Source: an uncultured Acidimicrobiales bacterium
Lineage (GTDB): Bacteria; Actinomycetota; Acidimicrobiia; Acidimicrobiales; SZUA-35
DNA length: 51,349 nt
Assembly: GCA_937930695.1 (NCBI GenBank)
Contig: CALHCB010000004.1
Coordinates: forward strand, 1-51,349
Direction of reading: 5' to 3'
How positions within the stretch are numbered: the stretch's first letter is position 1; every line of letters starts with the position of its first letter. The position numbers were made by a program, and so were the translations under genes. Below are positions 1-7,203 of this stretch, one piece after another. Below the pieces are notes generated by a model that was not told where the DNA came from, did not search any database, and saw only the letters and a program-made list of their open reading frames with translations.

Positions 1-1268
1 GGTGTGACGATTGGTCCGGACACCATCAACTCGCCCTGGACTCCTCGAGGAAGATCTTCACCCGTGACCAGGTCGACAGTTTTGTAGTGGGCCAGTACGC
101 CGCCAAGCTCTGGATCTCCCGCAATGCCAGCCGGGCGGAACTTGCCGTGGGTCGTCCACAGTTTCTCGTCGGGGTCGTCCGGCACGTGGCAGGTGGCCGC
201 GGCAGTCGTTTCTGTCTGGCCGTAGCCCATCGAGATCTCTCGTGGGTCGAAAACCTCTCGGATCTCGGGCCAGATCGACGCTGGAGCCGCTCCCCCGCTG
301 GAGTACATGATCGAGAGCGAACTCAAGTCGTAGTCGTTGGTCCGAGCCTCATCGAGCAGAGCGAACGTCATGGTGGGTACGGCAACGATCTCATCAAGGC
401 CGTGCCTGGCCACTGCGGACAGCGTGTCCGCCGGGTCAAAGGCGAGCTGGGGAACCACCGCTCCGCCCACGAATGACACAGCCAGCATGCATTCGATGTA
501 TCCGAAGACGTGGTACATCGGAAGGGAGAACACACAACGGTGACCGGGTGAGATGGCTCGTCCGTATGCCGAGGCATAGGCGGCGCGAAGGATCATGTCG
601 TGCCGAAGCAGCACGCCCTTCGAAACGCCGGTCGTGCCAGACGTGTAGAGGATGTCCGAAAAGCTCTGGGGATCGCTGACGCCGGCTAGGTCGGTCACGC
701 TGTGCGCGGTCGCCGAGCGTCCAAGTTCTTCGACAGCGGAGAGGGATCGGCCCCGACGACACGAGCTGTCTTCACTGAAGATCACGACTTCTCGAACCTT
801 GGGAAAGGCATCCCCACCAGCGGTTTCTTCCCACCCCGGCATGAGACCATCGAGCAGTTCGAGGTAGTCCATGCCACGGAACTGATCCATGACGATCAGG
901 GCGACCGCGTCGGATTGATCGATCACGTAGCCGAGCTCACGTTCTCTCAGCAGGAAGTTCGCAGGGACGTTCGTCGCTCCGACTCGAGCGATGGCAAACT
1001 TGAGGGCGACGAATTCCGGATGATTCGCCATCACGACCGCAACGTGCTCACCGGGTCGAATTCCCAGCGAGAGCAGGCCAGACGCCAGGCGAACCGACCA
1101 ATCTCGCATCTCTCGATAGGTCCAGGTTCGGTCGTCGGTAATGATGAACGGCTGATCACCGAACCGCTCAGTCATCGCATCGAGGTGCGCCGCCAGAGTG
1201 CGGGGCACCCACACACCATGAGCGGCGTCAAGTGCCGCTCGTCGCTCGCTCGGGGCAGCGTTGCTCAT
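1..1268 (-). CDS. AMP-dependent acyl-CoA synthetase, C-terminus outside window
   Basis: Adenylate-forming ligase that would activate a carboxylic acid to its acyl-CoA through an acyl-AMP. About 422 residues are visible from the ATG at 1268; the C-terminal lid domain with the catalytic lysine lies beyond base 1. The phosphate-binding loop YTSGTTGVSKG is near residues 208-218 and the motif YGQTET near 349-354; the visible end reads GELMVSGPIVT, normal for the family. A GAGGTGGG stretch ahead of the ATG serves as ribosome binding site. It follows the enoyl-CoA hydratase by 49 bp on the same strand, so the two probably share the promoter at 2092-2121. Substrate chain length cannot be told from sequence. 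Confidence 0.93.
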   Translation of the reverse strand, partial: MSNAAPSERRAALDAAHGVWVPRTLAAHLDAMTERFGDQPFIITDDRTWTYREMRDWSVRLASGLLSLGIRPGEHVAVVMANHPEFVALKFAIARVGATNVPANFLLRERELGYVIDQSDAVALIVMDQFRGMDYLELLDGLMPGWEETAGGDAFPKVREVVIFSEDSSCRRGRSLSAVEELGRSATAHSVTDLAGVSDPQSFSDILYTSGTTGVSKGVLLRHDMILRAAYASAYGRAISPGHRCVFSLPMYHVFGYIECMLAVSFVGGAVVPQLAFDPADTLSAVARHGLDEIVAVPTMTFALLDEARTNDYDLSSLSIMYSSGGAAPASIWPEIREVFDPREISMGYGQTETTAAATCHVPDDPDEKLWTTHGKFRPAGIAGDPELGGVLAHYKTVDLVTGEDLPRGVQGELMVSGPIVT

Positions 1269-1317
1269 CGATATTCCCACCTCATGAGTTGTTCATTGGC
1301 CCGGACTGCTTCGGTCT

Positions 1318-2085
1318 TCACGTGCCGGTCCATCGCGGAGCGCGACGCTCGGTAAACGCCGTCGCTCCTTCGTGCGCATCGTTCGAGGCCAACACCTCAT
1401 CAACGATCGAACGCTGACGGTCAAATCGTTCACCCGGCGGCCACGTCGCGGCCTCGGTCATGATCCGCTTGGTGGCCTGCACCCCGAGTGGCCCGTTGAC
1501 CGAGATCTCGTTCGCAAGTGTGATGGCACCCGCAAGGGCGTCACCATCACCCGTAAGGCGGTTCACCAGGCCCCACCGATGAGCCTCATCAGCGGCCACT
1601 CGGCGACCAGTAAGTGCGATCTCCATGGCCACCTGATGTGGAATGCGTTCGGGCAATCGAAGCACGCCTCCCGCTCCGGCGACGAGGCCACGAGTGACTT
1701 CGGGCAAACCGAACTGCGCCGACTCTGCAGCCACGATCAGATCGCACGCCAGGGCCATTTCACATCCGCCAGCCAGCGCGAAGCCCTCGACTGCGGCGAT
1801 AACTGGCTTTATCGGTGCCGCCTCGGTGATGGCCGCGAATCCACGTCCTTCAACCTCGGGTCGCTGGCCTGTCTCGGCGAATGCCTTCAGGTCCATACCT
1901 GCGCAGAACGTGCCGCCGGCACCCGTGATGACACCGACGCGCAGCGAGGGGTCCGCATCGAGTGCGTCGAGTGCATCAGCCATTTCAACCGAAACGGCAT
2001 GCGTCACCGCATTGCGTACTTCGGGGCGATCAATCGTGATCACGAGGACGGCACCTTGGCGCTCACTACGAACGAAGTCGACCAC
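1318..2085 (-). CDS. Enoyl-CoA hydratase/isomerase family protein
   Basis: Crotonase-fold enzyme of 255 residues, likely adding water to 2-enoyl-CoA in beta-oxidation. The oxyanion-hole segment CAGMDLKAF is near residues 61-69. Both catalytic glutamates of hydratases are in place: E109 in GGCEMALACD and E129 in GLPEV, 20 apart as in crotonase. The open frame runs much further upstream, but that part has no crotonase character. I place the start at the GTG at 2085, because a promoter ends six bases before it (leaderless start). The first gene of a leftward unit with the acyl-CoA ligase at 1-1268, and controlled by the shared palindrome at 2086-2103. Confidence 0.9.
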   Translation of the reverse strand: MVDFVRSERQGAVLVITIDRPEVRNAVTHAVSVEMADALDALDADPSLRVGVITGAGGTFCAGMDLKAFAETGQRPEVEGRGFAAITEAAPIKPVIAAVEGFALAGGCEMALACDLIVAAESAQFGLPEVTRGLVAGAGGVLRLPERIPHQVAMEIALTGRRVAADEAHRWGLVNRLTGDGDALAGAITLANEISVNGPLGVQATKRIMTEAATWPPGERFDRQRSIVDEVLASNDAHEGATAFTERRAPRWTGT

Positions 2086-2128
2086 GTCAACATTATTGTT
2101 GACCAGCTCGGCGAGCGTCAACAATAGT
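2086..2128. promoter_or_regulatory. Overlapping divergent promoters with palindromic operator
   Basis: Leftward promoter: TTGACG (2116-2121), 18 bp, AATAAT (2092-2097), then six bases to the GTG at 2085. Rightward promoter: TTGACC (2099-2104), 18 bp, AATAGT (2123-2128). The perfect palindrome GTCAACA-TTAT-TGTTGAC occupies 2086-2103 and covers the leftward -10 and the rightward -35, so one bound dimer could shut both. A further half site GTCAACA lies at 2117-2123. The same palindrome recurs at 10934-10951. The TetR encoded at 4522-5223, in the rightward operon, is the natural candidate to bind it; this is inference. Confidence 0.7.
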
Positions 2129-2199
2129 GAGCCACGGCACCCTCCGGGGGCCACTCTTCCGACCGACATCAGTCGGCCGGGCAACGATCGGAGGAACTC

Positions 2200-2973
2200 A
2201 TGAGTTTGCTCGATGATCTCTGCGGAGATCTGCGTGACGAGAGCGATGAGATCATCGAAGTTCTCGAATCGCTCGACGAAGATTCGTGGATGACGATGAC
2301 CGCGGCAGCACCTTGGACTGTAAAAGATCAGATCGTGCATCTGGCCTGGAACGACGACGCAACAGTCCGCGCACTGACGGAGCCCGAGGAGTTCTTGGCG
2401 GCCAAACCATCGGGGATGGAGGCAATCCAAGAGATGGTCGACTCCGTCATCACCGACTTCACCCACCTGACCGGAGCCGAAACGCTCGAGTGGTTTCGAG
2501 AGGCTCGGCGTCAATTGCTCAACTCTTTTGCCGGCAGGAACCCCAAGGATCGGATGCCGTGGTACGGCCCCGAGATGAGCCTGGCATCCAAGTTGACGGC
2601 TCGTTTCATGGAGACGTGGGCTCACGGCTTCGATGTATTCGATGGCCTCGGACTCGACAAGCCACGTACTGATCGAGCACGCCATGTCGTCTTTCTCGGT
2701 CTGCAGGCATTACCCAACGCCTATTCGGCCCAGGCACGCCAACTCCCCGATCGGCCAGTGCGCCTCGATCTCACCGCACCTTCTGGGGAACAATGGCTCA
2801 TGGGCCCACCGGAGGCCACAGACGTCGTGCGCGGTTCAGCATTCGAGTTGGCGCTTGTGGTCACGCAACGATTGGCCGCGGCCGATGCTGATCTGGTGGC
2901 AGAGGGCGATGTCGCACACGAGTGGCTCGGTATCGCTCAAGCGTTCGCTGGCCCCCCAGGCAGCGGTCGATGA
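2200..2973 (+). CDS. TIGR03084-type DinB/MDMPI-fold metal-binding protein
   Basis: A 257-residue protein with the four-helix DinB/mycothiol-dependent maleylpyruvate isomerase fold. It starts with a helix ending in WTVKDQIVHLAW (H47), and a second conserved histidine sits in ETWAHGFDVFDGL (H142); such histidines bind a divalent metal. Members of this actinobacterial family are thought to be thiol-dependent, but the reaction here is unknown. A strong GGAGGA lies five bases before the ATG. The leader holds a small hairpin, CCGAC-ATCA-GTCGG, at 2163-2176. First gene of a four-gene operon; its stop overlaps the next start as ATGA. Confidence 0.85.
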   Translation: MSLLDDLCGDLRDESDEIIEVLESLDEDSWMTMTAAAPWTVKDQIVHLAWNDDATVRALTEPEEFLAAKPSGMEAIQEMVDSVITDFTHLTGAETLEWFREARRQLLNSFAGRNPKDRMPWYGPEMSLASKLTARFMETWAHGFDVFDGLGLDKPRTDRARHVVFLGLQALPNAYSAQARQLPDRPVRLDLTAPSGEQWLMGPPEATDVVRGSAFELALVVTQRLAAADADLVAEGDVAHEWLGIAQAFAGPPGSGR

Positions 2974-3731
2974 CGAACACACTCACGGGAAAGCGAGCCG
3001 TCGTCACCGGCGCAGGCGGAGCGCTCGGTTCAGCAATCGCCCTCAGTTTTGCCGAAGCGGGAGTGGCCTCCATCGCACTCGTCGATCTCGATTCGAATGC
3101 TGCGAACGTCACGGCAGCATCGATCAAGGAATCGAGCGATGCCAGCATCGAAGTGGTTGCCCTCGACGTGACGGATCACGATGCAACGGCGAAGAGCTAT
3201 CAGGGCATCGCGGAGACCTTCGGAGGCATCGACATCTCGGTGAACAACGCCGGAGTCGTGGCACCGAGTGCTCGCATTCACAACACTCATCCTGATGATC
3301 TTCGAAGGGTCCTCGAGGTGAATTTCACCGGGATCTTCAACACGATGAAGGCGTCGATCGTTGCCATGCGAGGCGCCGGTGGAGGATCCATCGTAAACAC
3401 CGGCAGTGTCGCTGGTTTCACCAATTGGACCCACAACAGCCCCTACGGCGCCAGCAAGGCCGCGGTCATCCAGCTCTCGAAGATTGCCGCCGCTGAGTAC
3501 GCCAAGGACAAGATCCGAGTCAACTGCGTATCGCCTGGCACCTTCGTGACGAGCTTCCACGACAAGATGCCCGAAGGTGCGCTGGATGGAGTTCTTGCTC
3601 GTCATCCACTCGGGCGTTTTGGCGTGCCTGATGAAATCGCGTCGGCGTACGTCTACCTAGCGAGTGACCAGACAGACTGGATCACTGGTACGAACCTCGT
3701 CTTCGACGGCGGCATGTCCGTCGGTTCCTGA
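2970..3731 (+). CDS. Short-chain dehydrogenase/reductase
   Basis: Classical SDR of 253 residues, a NAD(P)-dependent alcohol dehydrogenase or ketoreductase. It has the dinucleotide motif TGAGGALG near residues 13-20, NNAG at 92-95, and catalytic S146, Y159 and K163 (PYGASKAA). The end MSVGS after the DGG motif is typical. I choose the ATG at 2970, which overlaps the preceding stop (ATGA); 16 residues of open frame upstream lie inside the previous gene. Its place with acyl-CoA genes suggests a 3-hydroxyacyl substrate, which the sequence alone does not prove. Confidence 0.9.
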   Translation: MTNTLTGKRAVVTGAGGALGSAIALSFAEAGVASIALVDLDSNAANVTAASIKESSDASIEVVALDVTDHDATAKSYQGIAETFGGIDISVNNAGVVAPSARIHNTHPDDLRRVLEVNFTGIFNTMKASIVAMRGAGGGSIVNTGSVAGFTNWTHNSPYGASKAAVIQLSKIAAAEYAKDKIRVNCVSPGTFVTSFHDKMPEGALDGVLARHPLGRFGVPDEIASAYVYLASDQTDWITGTNLVFDGGMSVGS

Positions 3732-3748
3732 ACCCTCCTGGAGAATCC

Positions 3749-4525
3749 ATGACACTCGACCTGTTTTCGCTCGCTGGCAAGACCGCTCTGGTCACTGGCG
3801 GTTCCCAGGGCATCGGACTGATGATTGCCGGCGGACTCGTGGACGCTGGCGCAAAGGTGTACGTCTCGTCGCGCAAGGCACAGGCCTGTGACGACGCCGT
3901 CAGGGTGCTCAGCGAGCGAGGAGCTGCAGAAGCACTGCCTGCCGACGTGTCCACTCCAGAAGGAATCGAAGCTCTCGTCGCAGAACTTGGCGAACGCGAA
4001 GAACAGCTGAACGTTCTCGTCAACAACGCAGGAACCGGCTGGGCTGCCCCACTCGAGGACTACCCCGATGGTGCATGGGACAAGGTGTTAGGGCTGAATG
4101 TCAAGGCACCGTTCAATCTCACCGTCGCCTGTCTTCCCCTCCTTCGAGCCGCGGCATCATCAGCTGACCCTGGTCGAGTGATCATGCTCGGTTCGATTGA
4201 AGGCGATCGCACACCACAGGTTGAGAACTACGCCTATACAACGAGCAAAGCGGCGGGTCATCACCTCACCCGGATCTTGGCCCAGCGGCTTGCAGGTGAG
4301 CAGATCACGGTGAACGCCATCGCTCCTGGTCCGTTCCCGTCGAAGATGATGGCGGTCGAACTGGCGAATCGACAGGACGTCTACGAGGCAGCCAACCCGA
4401 TGGGACGCATCGGCAGCCCCGAAGACATGGCTGGCATCTCGGTATTTCTTGCCTCGAGGGCCAGTAGCTACATCACCGGTCAGGTCATCGCAGTTGATGG
4501 CGGCTTCTCGACCGCTCCCTGGTGA
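3749..4525 (+). CDS. Short-chain dehydrogenase/reductase, RhlG/FabG-like
   Basis: Classical SDR of 258 residues with TGGSQGIG near 16-23, NNAG at 92-95 and catalytic S149, Y163, K167. The overall pattern (SRKAQACDDA after the nucleotide fold, long PGPFPSKM segment) resembles 3-oxoacyl reductases of the RhlG/gluconate-dehydrogenase group. It starts 17 bp after the first SDR behind a GGAG site, and its stop overlaps the GTG start of the TetR gene. It is probably co-expressed with the neighbouring SDR and the TIGR03084 protein. Confidence 0.9.
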   Translation: MTLDLFSLAGKTALVTGGSQGIGLMIAGGLVDAGAKVYVSSRKAQACDDAVRVLSERGAAEALPADVSTPEGIEALVAELGEREEQLNVLVNNAGTGWAAPLEDYPDGAWDKVLGLNVKAPFNLTVACLPLLRAAASSADPGRVIMLGSIEGDRTPQVENYAYTTSKAAGHHLTRILAQRLAGEQITVNAIAPGPFPSKMMAVELANRQDVYEAANPMGRIGSPEDMAGISVFLASRASSYITGQVIAVDGGFSTAPW

Positions 4526-5223
4526 GCCGCCCGATGGAGAACAGCCCGGAAGAAGAATCCGAACCGAGCAGCGGAATCGGAAAGCGGCGTGATCAGGCCC
4601 AGACGCGTGGGTCAGTGGCCTACCAAGCAAGGCGACGAGAAATCGCGCTGGCTGCGGGAGCAGTCTTCTACGAAAAGGGCTACGCCGACACCACAATCAG
4701 CGACATCGCTGAGTGTCTCGAAATCGACCGTGCGACGCTGTACTACTACTTCACGAACAAACAAGACATCTTCGATGACGTGGTGCGAGATGTCGCCGAA
4801 GCGGATGTTGCCTTTGCTGAACAAGTGCAATCCGGCTCGGAGGCCCCGCTCACCAAGCTCCGCATGATCATTACCGGCTTGATGAGTTCGTATGGCGAGC
4901 ACTACCCGCTGCTCTATGTGTACGTCAGAGAAAATCTTGCGGCGGTGGGAGACGACCGCTCGGTGTGGTCCGAACACATGAAGCGGGTCAACCGTCGATA
5001 TGACACTGCGGTGACCGCGGTTGTTCAAGAAGGCCTCGACGACGGGACCATCCGTCCGCTCGCCTCAGCCAGGGTGCTGGCCTTTGGGGTGATCGGCATG
5101 GTCGGGTGGACCAACCGCTGGTTCGTTCCTGACCGTTCGCCCGAAGACGCTGCGTCCATCGGAACGGCCTATGCCGAGATGGTGGTGCAGGGTCTCGCTT
5201 CAAGTCCACAGGCGGAGCGCTGA
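4522..5223 (+). CDS. TetR-family transcriptional regulator
   Basis: A 233-residue regulator. The N-terminal helix-turn-helix is clear: RREIALAAGAVFYEKGY, then TTISDIAECLEIDRATLYYYF, about residues 38-80, with the usual YYYF recognition helix. The C-terminal half is the variable ligand domain. A GTG start at 4522 overlaps the previous stop (GTGA); an ATG twelve bases on is possible. As last gene of the operon driven from 2099-2128, it likely represses its own promoter and the divergent enoyl-CoA hydratase. Through the second copy of the palindrome it may also control the beta-oxidation operon at 10909-10951. By analogy with FadR- or KstR-like TetR proteins the ligand could be an acyl-CoA. Confidence 0.93.
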   Translation: MSRPMENSPEEESEPSSGIGKRRDQAQTRGSVAYQARRREIALAAGAVFYEKGYADTTISDIAECLEIDRATLYYYFTNKQDIFDDVVRDVAEADVAFAEQVQSGSEAPLTKLRMIITGLMSSYGEHYPLLYVYVRENLAAVGDDRSVWSEHMKRVNRRYDTAVTAVVQEGLDDGTIRPLASARVLAFGVIGMVGWTNRWFVPDRSPEDAASIGTAYAEMVVQGLASSPQAER

Positions 5224-5224
5224 T

Positions 5225-5243
5225 ACCACTCGCCAGGGGTGGT
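5225..5243. terminator. Bidirectional hairpin terminator
   Basis: ACCACTC (5225-5231) pairs with GGGTGGT (5237-5243, one G-U) around a five-base loop, followed rightward by CGTTT. It lies exactly between the convergent ends of the TetR gene and the NTF2-like gene, so it can serve both. Confidence 0.55.
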
Positions 5244-5250
5244 CGTTTGG

Positions 5251-6027
5251 TCAGGCGAAGATTCCAGAACGATCGCGGATGACTCGGCCCGACACGACCT
5301 GGCCCGACTTCATCGTGAGAATTCCTGAGCTGCGGAGCGTGGCAGCATCCCCGACACGCTCCGGTTTGCCCGCTCCGCCGATATAGCGACCTTGCTGGGT
5401 CATGTGGAAGGCGACTCGATCACCAGCGCTGAAGAGATCGTCCACCACTGTGTCCGCGACTTCGATCATTGGCCCGCATGCATGACCGTCCCACTCGTCG
5501 TCGAACCCAACACCTGGCTGACCGTGAAGGTTGCCACTCTCAAGAAGCGCTGCCACAACCTGCTCGTGTTCTTCATTCGACGGACGTGCGATCTCGTCCC
5601 AGGGAGCGATCGCTGGAGGTTCAAGCCCGTTCGGCACGCCGTCAGCGAGTTGGCGGCGCCGAGCGTAGTAGTCCTCGAGTGCCCAGTTGGCGGTGAGCCG
5701 AGTCCCGTTCCAGAAATACAGTCCAATGCCAGACCATGCCGCCTGTCGCCCGTCATGACGAAGCGACGCGCCGTGTTGGGTGAATCGAAGAGCAAGGCGA
5801 TCGCCGCTGCACATCACCTCGTTCGCCGTCATACACAAGCCAGGGAACTGCGCCATCTGTTTGGCAACGGCCGGCACGTAGACGTCGTCACGAGGCCCGA
5901 GTTCGTGCCCTCCCATGTAGAGAAGAAACTCCGGATCCATGATTTCGTCACAGACCTCGGTGCGCCCGCAGGCCAAGTAGTCGAGGACGTAGCGTCGGAT
6001 CAGGTTGACGAACGGCTCGCCGCTCAT
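5251..6027 (-). CDS. Tandem SnoaL/NTF2-like protein
   Basis: A 258-residue protein that reads as two NTF2/SnoaL-like units. The first spans about residues 5-125 (VCDEIMDPEF, then DRLALRFTQHGAS), and the second is shorter, about 155-250 (GFDDEWDGHACGP, then DRVAFHMTQQGRY). The parallel strands ALRFTQHG and AFHMTQQG suggest an internal duplication. Such cone-shaped folds act as hydratases, isomerases or binding proteins; no specific activity can be given. The open frame extends upstream into the previous gene, but the ATG at 6027 fits the fold. It is the last gene of the leftward beta-oxidation operon, 82 bp after the crotonase. Confidence 0.75.
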   Translation of the reverse strand: MSGEPFVNLIRRYVLDYLACGRTEVCDEIMDPEFLLYMGGHELGPRDDVYVPAVAKQMAQFPGLCMTANEVMCSGDRLALRFTQHGASLRHDGRQAAWSGIGLYFWNGTRLTANWALEDYYARRRQLADGVPNGLEPPAIAPWDEIARPSNEEHEQVVAALLESGNLHGQPGVGFDDEWDGHACGPMIEVADTVVDDLFSAGDRVAFHMTQQGRYIGGAGKPERVGDAATLRSSGILTMKSGQVVSGRVIRDRSGIFA

Positions 6028-6109
6028 GAGAGATGCGCAATCTGCATGGCGACAACCTCGCACGAGACCGGTCCCAGTGCCAACACTGCAGACTCGACCA
6101 GGATCTGCA

Positions 6110-6928
6110 TCACCCAGACGAAGTGCCAGCGCCGTGGCGACCTTCTCCGGAGCTGAACCGGCCTGCACCGCCGATGCCTTCGTTCTCAAGCACGACGCGA
6201 CTGTTGTACCACTCCTGCACCAGGGCGTCTCGCACGTTCAGTCCGTGTTGGGCCTTGACCGAGCGTCGGTCGGCACGGACGCAAAGTTGAGGAAACGCCG
6301 CAATCCGATGGGCGAGTTCTTCGGCTCGTTGGCGAGCGGCTCCCTCCGGCACGACATATTCACACAAGCCAATCCGGGCGCACTCCTCCGCCATCACTTG
6401 GCGCCCCGTCAGGATGAGATCCATGGCCCGGCCCTCTCCAACCAAGCGAGGAAGCCGAACCGTCCCGCCATCGAGAAATGGAATGCCCCAACGCCGGCAG
6501 TACACACCTTGGTAGGCAGTTTCCTCCATCACTCGGATATCGGCCCACATCGCCAACTCCATGCCGCCCGCGACGGCCGGCCCAGCAACCGCTGCAATGA
6601 CGGGCTTGTCGAGTTCGAGCCGACTCGGACCCATCGCTCCCATGGGGATGTCTCCCCCATTGCCTCGCGCACCGCCGTCTCTCGGAATGGCAAATTCAGA
6701 GAGGGGTTCGGGCTCATCGAGAGCGGCGGCGTGTTTCAGATCCCACCCGGCACAGAACGAGCCGCCCTCGCCCCAGAACACCGCGACTGCAGCGCCATCG
6801 TCGGCATCGAAATCCAGAAATGCGTCATAGAGCGCTTCGGCGCTGGCCGGGTCCATTGCATTGCGGGCCTCAGGCCTCGAGTGAATGACAGTCCATACTG
6901 ACCCTGACTTCTCGACCCGAACGCTCAT
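6110..6928 (-). CDS. Enoyl-CoA hydratase/isomerase family protein lacking one catalytic Glu
   Basis: Crotonase family, 272 residues. CAGWDLKHAA near residues 59-68 forms part of the oxyanion hole, and E124 in GGMELAMWAD matches the first catalytic glutamate of crotonase. The position of the second glutamate (20 residues later) is C144, in GVYCRRWGIP, so simple hydration of an enoyl-CoA by the usual two-glutamate mechanism is unlikely; other crotonase reactions (isomerisation, hydrolysis) remain possible. The C-terminal GRFSSGEGRHG is characteristic of one actinobacterial subgroup. The ATG at 6928 follows a small palindrome at 6941-6951. Confidence 0.88.
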   Translation of the reverse strand: MSVRVEKSGSVWTVIHSRPEARNAMDPASAEALYDAFLDFDADDGAAVAVFWGEGGSFCAGWDLKHAAALDEPEPLSEFAIPRDGGARGNGGDIPMGAMGPSRLELDKPVIAAVAGPAVAGGMELAMWADIRVMEETAYQGVYCRRWGIPFLDGGTVRLPRLVGEGRAMDLILTGRQVMAEECARIGLCEYVVPEGAARQRAEELAHRIAAFPQLCVRADRRSVKAQHGLNVRDALVQEWYNSRVVLENEGIGGAGRFSSGEGRHGAGTSSG

Positions 6929-6940
6929 GAACCATCACCT

Positions 6941-6951
6941 TCGTTAAACGA
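6941..6951. promoter_or_regulatory. Small palindrome TCGTTWAACGA upstream of crotonase
   Basis: TCGTT-A-AACGA, an 11-bp perfect palindrome, sits 13 bp ahead of the crotonase ATG and directly after the hairpin at 6956-6984. It could be an operator or part of a -10 region; no partner copy was found in the window. Confidence 0.3.
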
Positions 6952-6955
6952 GCAT

Positions 6956-6984
6956 GACCGACGAGCAAGTTCTACCCGTCGGTC
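6956..6984 (-). terminator. Hairpin after the lysine-rich small gene
   Basis: An exact 8-bp inverted repeat, GACCGACG (6956-6963) and CGTCGGTC (6977-6984), with a 13-base loop. It begins 12 bp beyond the stop of the small gene at 6997-7113. There is no strong T run, which is common for actinobacterial terminators. It may partly end transcription before the crotonase gene. Confidence 0.45.
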
Positions 6985-6996
6985 CAGCTCCCGTTG

Positions 6997-7113
6997 TCAG
7001 GTTGGGATTGTTCCCTTCCCTGACTTCTTGTCTTTCTTGGACTGTCGCTTCTCTTTTGCAGTCTTGGAGGGCGGAGTTTTCGCACTCCGACCACCCTTGT
7101 CTTTGCCGGCCAT
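6997..7113 (-). CDS. Lysine-rich small protein (38 aa)
   Basis: A short gene between the acyl-CoA ligase and the crotonase. Reading leftward from the ATG at 7113 gives 38 residues starting MAGKDKGGRSAKTPP, continuing with KTAKEKRQSKKDKK and ending KGTIPT before TGA at 6997. About a third of the residues are Lys or Arg, with no hydrophobic stretch, so it is a highly basic, probably disordered cytoplasmic protein. A good ribosome site, AGGGAAAGG, lies six to eight bases upstream. Small proteins starting M(A)xKDKGGR with Lys-rich tails occur in many bacteria without assigned function (recalled, not searched). Hairpins flank it on both sides, which suggests its own small transcript. Confidence 0.65.
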   Translation of the reverse strand: MAGKDKGGRSAKTPPSKTAKEKRQSKKDKKSGKGTIPT

Positions 7114-7125
7114 GCTGGCCTTTCC

Positions 7126-7149
7126 CTGGCTGGTCAGAACGCCAACCAG
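7126..7149 (-). terminator. Hairpin downstream of acyl-CoA ligase
   Basis: CTGGCTGG (7126-7133) pairs with CCAACCAG (7142-7149) in seven of eight positions around an eight-base loop. It lies 54 bp beyond the ligase stop and just ahead of the small gene's ribosome site, so it could terminate or attenuate read-through. Confidence 0.4.
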
Positions 7150-7203
7150 GAACCACTGTCCCACACAACGCACGCGTCGTTGCCGTCATTGACGCGCTGG
7201 GCT

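Noticed and set aside
2096..2124. RNA hairpin TTGTTGAC...GTCAACAA around 2110
   Set aside because: Pairing is real, but the bases are the promoter boxes and operator half sites, so a DNA-level role explains them better.
2086..2685. Upstream extension of the enoyl-CoA hydratase frame to 2685 on the minus strand
   Set aside because: It runs antisense through the TIGR03084 gene, lacks crotonase features and crosses the divergent promoter region.
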